Source of the DNA: Littorina saxatilis
Taxonomy: Eukaryota; Mollusca; Gastropoda; Littorinimorpha; Littorinidae
Length of the DNA stretch: 64,000 bases
Direction of reading: 5' to 3'
NCBI RefSeq assembly: GCF_037325665.1
Contig: NC_090253.1
Location: 13,923,773 to 13,987,772 of the forward strand
Made by a program: the position numbers and the translations under genes. The notes beneath the pieces are model-generated. The model did no database searches. It was not told where the DNA came from and saw only the letters and a program-made list of their open reading frames with translations. Within the stretch, counting starts at the first letter, position 1; each line of letters begins with the position of its first letter. This document shows, piece by piece, positions 27,772 to 37,500 of this stretch.

Positions 27772-30700
27772 ACATGCATTGGGGAATAAAGGGTAGTCTC
27801 ATGGGTGGGAAAACACTACGACACAAATACAGGGAATAAAACAACAACTGGGCAACACGACTCTTTCACTGCATGCTAACCCCAAGAACAGGAAATTCCC
27901 TGAAGACAATGATTATACCAAGAATGTAAAATGTCAAGAAAATGTTTGGGATTTAATGTAATGGGATTTAATTATTTGTACAGTGTAGAGTTTGTAAACT
28001 TTTAAAGATGCCTTAATCTCTTAGCATTGTTCTTTGCAAAAAATAAGGGCATTGATATAATTATAAGAGCAGACATGGATTTGTTTGTGGCAATCGTTAA
28101 TATCTGAGCATTGTATTTTTTCAGCATTTCTGCTGTACACCCTGCAAGTGGCCATCGCATTTGCTCTTCTTTCCTCTCTGTATGGAGACTTCATGCAGGT
28201 TTGTTTCAATCTTTATAAGAAAAGGGTGGAGAGAGAGAGAGACAGAGACAGATTTTTCTACCAACAGTATCTGTTTGCTTTGTTCGGATGGAATATTTCA
28301 TGTTGACGAGTCAGTAACTGATAAATAGCTGCCCTGAGCCCTGATTATTAAAGAGGTTACCTGTCAAACTTACTAGAGATTAACATTCCTTTTTGTGTGG
28401 AAGTGTGAACAAAAATCATATAGCTAAGCCAGAATTTCAGCAATTGATAGATAAGCATTCTAGTGGGCATGCAGTGTGCTAGCACATTGTCATCTGCTAT
28501 GTGAGCCCCCTCTGATGAGAAGACATTTCCCTCAAAAGGACACCTTCTGATTTCCTTATGTCTACTATCTTCACCGAAGTATGCCTGTCATGACGGGTCA
28601 CCTGCAATACAGGGACACTTTTGCTAGTCCCAAAAGTGTCCATTCATCACAGGCAACGTTGTAGAAGTGTGAACAGAAATCATGTGGCACGTATGGCTCA
28701 GCCAGCAGACAAAATCCCAGCATTTATACAAGCATTGTGGTCGGCAAAGTGCCAGTAGAAAGCTAACGCTTGAGCCAAGAAAGAGAAACGGACATTGGTG
28801 GCTCTTAAAAAATGTGAGGTTTTTTTTACGAGCATGCTTCCCTGAAAAAAAATTCAAAGCGTTGTGCTGTGTTTTCAGGCCGTAGGTGCATCAATCAGAA
28901 TCTTCACATTGCTGGAGAGGCGGCCTGGTATGATCACAGACGATGGGCAAATTCTACCCATCCTTACTGGAGGTGAGTCGAGATCTATACAAAATAAAAT
29001 TGGTTTGTGAGAAATAGTCTGAAGAGTGTATTGCTGGGATGCGATCAAGCCTAGATAACGTGGAAACTTGCCCAATGAATCCAATAACCAACTGGACCTT
29101 TGGCCTCTAGTGTTCTCCACCCTACCTCCAGATGGTTTATGTTAGTTTGCGAATAGGGGTCAATCAAGTATTTTCTCTTCTTGTTTTTGACGGGCGCAGT
29201 GGCGTGGTGGTAAGTCGTCGGCCTCCTAATCGGGAGGTCGTGAGTTCGAATCCCGGTCGCTGCCGCCTGGTGGGTTAAGAGTGGAGATTTTTCCGATCTC
29301 CCAAGTCAACTTATGTGCAGACCTACTAGTGACTTAACCCCCTTCGTGTGTACACGCAAGCACAAGACCAACTGTGCACGGAAAAGATCCTGTAATCCAT
29401 GTCGGAGTTCGGTGGGTTATGAAAACACAAAAATACCCAGCATGCCTACTCAACGAAAGCGGAGTGAAGCTGACTATGCTCTCAGATTATAGTTTGGGGA
29501 ACCCAAATGGGCAAACGAGCTCACACGTAACCAGAAAATTCTGGAACGCCGAAGAAGAAGAAGAATGTGATTTGAAATAGTGTCCTCTTCACAAGGCGGG
29601 TAAAAATGTCTGGGTGTTGCTTAACTCGTTGTCTTCCAGGTACGGATATATCCGTACCCACTCATATGGCTCTATCTGACCAGGTACGGATATATCTGCT
29701 CAGACTGTTAGCTTCAGTCGCTTCTTGTAACGTCGATCTAACGCCTGCATTCCAGCTTGTTGATACACAGTTACAACACAGTTACTACTATTCAGAGTGA
29801 CCTGCTGCAGCACAGCTGGTCTCGGCTAAAAAAAACTTGGTCAACATAGGTGGGGTAGAAAGTGTTAATGACCTGCCTAAGGTGAGCCAAACCTACAAGT
29901 GCAGACTTCAGGTGGCATCGTTAGGCCAAAGAAAAGGAGAGAGATCAGCCTTCCTTTTATCTACATCGTTATACTGTCTGCATTTATTATTCATTATACA
30001 TTATTATTTTGTAGACGTTATAATACTGAAGACGTTATTATACTGTAGACGTTATTATGCATTATTATGTATCATTATACTGTAGAGGTGAACAACTTCA
30101 ACCTATTTTCTGTTGTTGATTCCCTGTCATTGTTTGAACTGTTGGCCTCCTTCATGCTTGTGTTAATATTACCTGTGTGGCTTTTTTGTTTGTTTCAGAA
30201 GTGGAATTTAAACATGTCAGATTCACATATCCGTCCAGACCAGAAGCTGAGATTTTGAAGGTAACAAGACGGAATTGTTTAACCTGGTCATGATTATGTA
30301 ACAGAGCATTTTGGTGGAAAATTACTTCTTCCAGATAACAAGCAAGGAAAGTTGTTGAAACGTTTAATTTGACAAAACAAAACAAATATATCGACCCAAT
30401 TGTGTGCACAAACTAACAATAGTAGACAAAACTTAACGTGACATTCATTCGCTTGCGACTTCCTAGCAAGTGGCCGTACATTTTGTCAAGCTAAGTTTTG
30501 TTTGTCTGTAAACTTAAAAGATTGTTGGGTCGATATATTTGTGAACGTGTTTTGTTTTGTCAAATTAACCCCTTCACTGCCCACCCCGTATGTAATACGT
30601 GGTCATTTTTGGTTTGTCGTACGCCCATAACCATATCTCATACGTGGGATTTGTGTCACCAACATTTCAGGACATTTCTGAAAACTAAATGGGAGGTAAC

Positions 30701-33700
30701 CACTGTCCAAGTACTTGTAGGGGTTCTAAACACAGTTCTTTCCCATAGACCGTTTGGATAAGTTACTAAAGTTGCTACCACGTTCTACCACGTGTTGAAA
30801 ACTGTGTTAGCATTCTCGCCATTCACAATGGCGGCTGAAATTCGGACCTCAACTCGTATACCTGTTATCAAGCGATACAGTGTTCTGGAAGCTCTACAAG
30901 AAGTGATTTATGGATTACCACACAGAAGAATACTTTTATGGGCTGTAATGCGAGTACCTGATGTTTGACACCAGTTTTAGCAGTGTTTTGTGTGGTTTTA
31001 CGTGCTGCAATGTGTGTCACTGTGTGCGTGTAAGTCCGGAAACTGTAATTTTTGACGAAAATGGTCATTATATCAATTTTTACTATAACAATCACAAACA
31101 AAGTCCAATGATCATGTCATCCTATAATAGCCAAGGGTATAAGCAAAACACATGCCAAAGATCTAAGAGATATCTCAATAAATGATCGAGCAGTGAACAG
31201 ATTAGTGAACCTACCGAAGAAAGCGAAATTTTGCCCTGGCACACAGCAATACCAAAATGCTGTTATACTGTGGCAGTGAACGTTCCAACAACTTACCTTT
31301 CTTGATTTTTGAGTCACTTGAGAAAAAGTGACTCTATGTAATCGGTCAGTGTTAGTCTGTCCGGCCGGCCGTCCGTAGACACCACCTTAACGTTGGACTT
31401 TTCTCGGAAACTATCAAAGCGATCCGGCTCATATTTTGTTTAGTCGTGACCTCCAATGACCTCTACACTTTAACGATGGTTTCGTTGACCTTTGACCTTT
31501 TTCAAGGTCACAGGTCAGCGTCAAAGGAAAAATTAGACATTTTATATCTTTGACAAAGTTCATCGGATGTGATTGAAACTTTGTAGGATTATTCTTTACA
31601 TCAAAGTATTTACATCTGTAGCCTTTTACGAACGTTATCAGAAAAACAAGGGAGATAACTAGCCTTTTCTGTTCGGCAACACACAACTTAACGTTGGGCT
31701 TTTCTCGGAAACTATAAAAGTGACCGGGCTCAAATTTTATGTGAACGTGACTCCCAGTGACCTCTACACTTTGACGTCTGCTTTGGTGACCTTTGACCTT
31801 TTTCAAGGTCACAGGTATGTCTTGAAGGAAAAAAATTGAAATATCATATCTCTGAAACTATTCATCGGATTTGATTCAAACTTTATAGGATTATTCTTTA
31901 CATCAAATTATTTACATCTGTATTGTGTTGTGAATAGCAATTTCTTCCTGTCCATCTGATGCCTCATATAATATTCAGAACTGCGAAAGTGACTCGATCG
32001 AGCGTTTGCTCTTCTTGTTGATTCTGAAACTTGGAACGTTGGCAGTCAATATGTTTTTGGATTTTTCTTCCAGATGATTTTGTTTTTGTGTTTGTTCGTT
32101 TGTTCTCACTTGCTTGCTTGCCCAGATTGAATCAAAGGAATGGTTCTTTTTTTCAAGGGTGTGTCCTTCACAGTGGAATCAGGGGAAATGGTGGCACTGG
32201 TGGGCCCGTCAGGGGGAGGCAAGTCCACCATCGTCAGCCTCATCGAGCGCTTTTACGACCCTGACTCTGGCATTATCTACCTTGGTGAGCTGACTTTTAC
32301 ATTTTGTGACTGCATTGTCCTGTTGTTAGGTTTCTGTGTGTTTTTTGTTTTGCAAAGTGCGATGTGATAAGGGCCACAAGGGCTACAAGTTAGGAAATTT
32401 TGACAATGTAATTCTGTGATTAGAATTACGGAGAATTCAAGGCTTGTTTGTACCACTATTTCTATGGAACGCAGAAGAGCAAGTGGGAGTACCGTGTTGA
32501 GAGCAGCAAATATGAATACCCATCTGGTCTTGTCGGTATCACAAGCACATAAGGGAAACAACAGGGCTCAAGCACACACACCAGTAACAGTAACTTGCGA
32601 GGTCTGGGATGAGGAGCACAAAGCGAAAGTGGGTGCTACCCGAGCAGGTGGGAACAAGTCACAGGGTCTGATTGGTTGAAATCACAACATTTGAATCTCA
32701 ATTTCAACCAATATGTCCCTGTGTAGCTGCAGTTGTGTACCATCCAGTTGGGTGGCACCCAGTTTCACTTTGTGCTCCTCGTCCCTGGACTGTGAATCAT
32801 TCCACCGCATGTTCCCTGCTCCAACATTGGGGTTCCTAAAATCCTTCAGCTTTCTTTTGCAAGACGTGTGTGTTGTGTTGTGTTGTGTTGTGTTGTGTTG
32901 TGTTGTGTTGTGTGTGTTGTGTGTGTGTGTTGTGTGTGTGTGTTGTGTTGTGTGTGTTGTGTTGTGTGTGTGTGTTGTGTTGTGTGTGTTGTGTGTGTTG
33001 TGTGTTGTGTGTGTGTGTGTGTGTGTGTGTGGAGCGATTCAGAGTAAACTACTGGACCGATCTTTATGACATTTTTCATGAGAGTTTGTGGGTATGATAT
33101 CCCCAGAAGTTTTTTTTCCATTTTTTCGATAAATGTATTTTATGACATCATATCCGGCATTTTGTAAAAGTTGAGGCGGCACTGTCACACTCTCATTTTT
33201 CAATCAAATTGATTGAAATTTTGGCCAAGCAATCTTCGGCCGAACTTTGGTATTGCATTTCAGCTTGGAGGCTTAAAAATAATTAATGATTTTGGTCATT
33301 AAAAATCAGAAAATTGTAATTAAAATTATTTTTTTATAAAACGATCCAAAATTACGTTTATTGTATTCTTCATAATTTTCTGATTCCAAAAACATATAAA
33401 TATGTTATATTCAGATTAAAAACAAGCTCTGAAAATTAAAAATATAAAATTATAATTAAAATTAAATATCCGAAATCGATTTAAAAACAATTTCATCTTA
33501 TTCCTTGTCTGTTCCTGATTTCAAAAACATATTGATATGATATGTTTGGATTAAAAACACGTTCAGAGAGTTAAAAAGAATAGAGATATAGAAAAGCGTG
33601 CTATCCTCCTCAGCGCAACCGCTATCGCGCTTTTCTGGATTGTTAATTTCACTGCCTTTGCCATGAGCGGTGGACAGACGATGCTACGAGTGTACGGTCT

Positions 33701-34481
33701 TGCGGAAAAAATGCAATGCGTTCAGTTTCATTCTGTGAGTTCGACTGAGCTTGACTAAATGTTGTATTTTCGCCTCACGTGACTTGTTATTAATTATCCT
33801 AGTCACTGAGCAATTTCCAGTAAATTATTGCATGTGTGTCTTGATTACAGTACATGTACAGTGAATGTCGCTAATAGCCTTCTTTAGGTCAGATTTATCA
33901 GAATTGTTTCCAAAATATTTCTGCAACATACAAGTCAAACTTAAATGTTTGAAGGTACATTGGATCCCTGCCTTGCTTCTTCAAATGGGGCGGGGATGTA
34001 GCTCAGTCGGTAGCGCGCTGGATTTGTATCCAGTTGGCCGCTGTCAGCGTGAGTTCGTCCGCACGTTCGGCGAGAGATTTACTTCTCAGAGTCAACTTTG
34101 TGTGCAGACTCTCCTCGGTGTCCGAACACCCCCGTGTGTACACGCAAGCACAAGACCAAGTGCGCACGAAAAAATCCTGTAATCCATGTCAGAGTTCGGT
34201 GGGTTATAGAAACACGAAAATACCCAGCATGCTTCCTCCGAAAACGGCGTATGGCTGCCTAAATGGCGGGGTAAAAAACGGTCATACACGTAAAATTCCA
34301 CTCGTGCAAAAAACACGAGTGTACGTGGGAGTTTCAGCCGACGAACGAAGAAGAAAAAGCTTCTTCAAATTGTTCTGTTCAAAACCTCTGTGAATGTTCC
34401 TCCATCAATTCCCTCCTTTTTGGCTCACGAAGTGTAGCCTATGCGATCGTAACTTTGTCTGTCTGTGCGTTTGTGCGTGTG

Positions 34482-34514
<33 letters not shown>

Positions 34515-37500
34515 TTGTGCGTGTGTATGTCTGTGGTAGAAACTTTAACATTTCCGAGTCTATGTGTGAGTGGTTATCCAAGACTATGGATAAAGCTCGC
34601 ATAAGATTACGTCATGGTCAAAAGTGTTTGACGTCAATTAATGCATCATGACGGCATGCCTCCCTGTAGTCTTTCTCTCTCGCGTGGTGTATGTGGTCTC
34701 GGTCATTGTTATTTTGAGCGGGCCGAGACTATTTGGCAGTCGTGTCCCTGTAAGTAGGCTACATGCAGACAGACAGATCTAGATCTAGTGTCTCTCTTTC
34801 TTGCACAGTGTCACCTAAGCTTACTGTGTGTGTGGGTGTGTATGTGTGACGGAGTGATTGAGTTTGTGTTACTGTTTGTCTATTTCTTACGTGAGCCTTG
34901 AAGGCTTCGCCTCTTGTCAAAATCTGGTTTTCTCAGAATGTTGATGGTCTAAAAGGGGGTTCCACTGAAGTGTTATCCTATGCTCAGTTCATGAGGTCAT
35001 TTTGCTTGACCGCCAGGTGGCCATGACATCAAGTCGTTGGACCCTCAGTGGTTCCGGAAGAAAATCGCCATGGTCAGCCAGGAGCCCACGCTGTTCGCCT
35101 TCAGTATACGGGAAAACATTGCTTACGGCCGGGAGGCAACTGAAGAAGAGGTGTGGTACTGAGTGTGAATGTGTGTGTGAAAGTGAGGGAGTGAGCGAAG
35201 ACTATTGTCTGTGTGTCGGTGTTTGTATGAAAGAGAGGGAGTGAGTGGGTGTGTGCATGCACATGTGTGTGTGTGTATGTGTGTGTGTGTGTGTGTGCAT
35301 GTGTGTGTGTGTGAGAGAGTTGTGTTGGAGTAATTGAGTGAGCATAAGGCAGTGTCTCTGCATGTTTGAGTTATTTCTTTACCTATTTGCACTTTTATTT
35401 CTCCGAAACAACTTCTGGGTAACACACACATTTTTGGAATTTTATTAATTTCGTTTTTCGTCTTGCAGGTTATTGAGGCAGCAAAACAAGCTAACGCCCA
35501 CGACTTCATATCCCAGTTTGAGGAGGGATATGATACATTGGTGGGGGAGCGAGGGGTGAGACTGTCCGGCGGTCAGAAGCAGAGGATTGCTATTGCCAGA
35601 GCCCTCATCATGAACCCTGTACTTCTGCTTCTGGATGAGGTGGGATTTCTTGGAGGGGGATGGGGATGGGTGGGGGAAGGTTGGGGGGCGGAGGGAGGTT
35701 GGGGGGCGGGGGGAGTGGCATGGTGGTCTTACTGCGCTTGTAATCTTGCTAATTTTGGGGTGTGCATGTGCATTTTTCTGTGTGTGTGTGTGTGTATGTG
35801 TGCACTTGTGTGAATGTTATGGTGTATGTATATAGACCTGTGCGTGTGTATCTGTGTGAATGTGTGCTGGCATTTGTGATGTAGGTGTGTGTGTTTATTG
35901 TTTGCATGTAGGTAGGTGTATGTAGACCAAAAAACATGAATGTTGATGCTTTTTCAGATGCTTTTAAAGCTAGAGCCTTCAAATTTCACACGCAGGTAGG
36001 TTTTGATGATCTCCAGGTTGCAGTGAGGTCGAGTTTGGGTCAATAAGTAGGAAATAATCATTCTTTTGAAGATTATTTTTTGAAGCTAGAGTAGCAAATA
36101 TGTAATTTTTGATGCATCTATCTATATATATACACGACTTGTGTCTGTCTGTGTGTGTGTGTGTGTGTGTGTTCGCGATGCACGGCCAAAGTTCTCGATG
36201 GATCTGCTTCAAATTTGGTGGGCATATTCAAGTAGACCCCGGACACAACCTGGTCGATGAGAATTTTCAACATGTGCTCTCAGCGCGCAGCGCTGAACCG
36301 ATTTTGGTTTTTCTGTTCATCTTCCCAGATCCATTCCCAGTAACTCTTCCTTATCTTCTCCAGTGTTTTGCGTTTATCTCCCTTCCTTCGTGTGGCGTCA
36401 ATCCATATTCCTGTTACTATTTTTAGAAGGTCACTGTCCACAACGCTCAATCCATATTCCCGTTACTATTTTTAGAAGTTTTCCTTCGTGTGGCGTCAAT
36501 CGCGTACGATGCGCCACTCACCTGGCAAAGCCAGGTACCCGGCGAAGCCGGGTATTCAGCTCTACTTCTTCCCGGCGAAGCCGGCTACCCGGCGAAGCGG
36601 GTATTCATCTAGTATAATATGTATGATGAAAGGTGAGTCGTATAAGCATTTGCTTTTCTTTTTGATGTAAGGTAGTATTCAGAATATATTTTATGTCTTC
36701 AAAGGACACTTGAGTATTGTTATCACGTCCGCTGTTACAGGCAACAAGTGCACTGGATGCAGAAAGCGAACATCTAGTAAAGGAAGCCATTGATCGTGCC
36801 ATGAAAAGCAGAACTGTGATCGTTATTGCTCATCGTCTTTCTACCGTCAGAAACGCTTCAAAGGTACGTACAGTGTATATAGCTTTATGGTACAGAGATG
36901 TTTGTTGTAAAAAAAATATTCTGTTAACAGGCATGGGAACAACTCAATCTATAAGTAATTGGAGGAAGTATAAGAATTATTTTGGGCTATACTTTCTTGG
37001 GAAATATACATGTTTAGTGTACTTTTGCTGGACAAGTTTAAAGAAAGAGGGAGCAAAAGTGAAATTCATTTTGTGTTCTGCCTAATTTGGTTCACAGCAG
37101 TTCTTGACTGTATGTAACCACTGCCTGCCCCTTCCACCCCCTCCCCCCTCAAATTCTATACTCTCATGCAAGACTCTTGAGTTCATTGTGCAAGCTTAAT
37201 TGCATTCTTCATTCAACATGTTTAAAAAAAAACTTAAACTTTTCTTCGGGATGACAAACTGGGCCATCCGCCTCCTATTACTTTAACTTGCAACTATTTC
37301 TTTATTTCACAGGTTCTGGTAATCGACAAGGGGACCATAGCAGAAATGGGGACTCACGATCAGCTCCTGGAACAGAACGGTGTCTACAAACGCCTGGTGC
37401 TCCGACAGTTGACGGCAGGCACGGTCAGTTCTACAGCTGCTCCAGGCACAACTGACGTCATCCTGGACCCGCAAGCAGTCAGCATTCAGACCCAGGCAGT

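Noticed and set aside
29621-29868. Possible TTAA-flanked MITE of 240 bp
   Set aside because: End similarity is only 8 of 14 bases and TTAA is common by chance. It is kept only as a note in the intron description.
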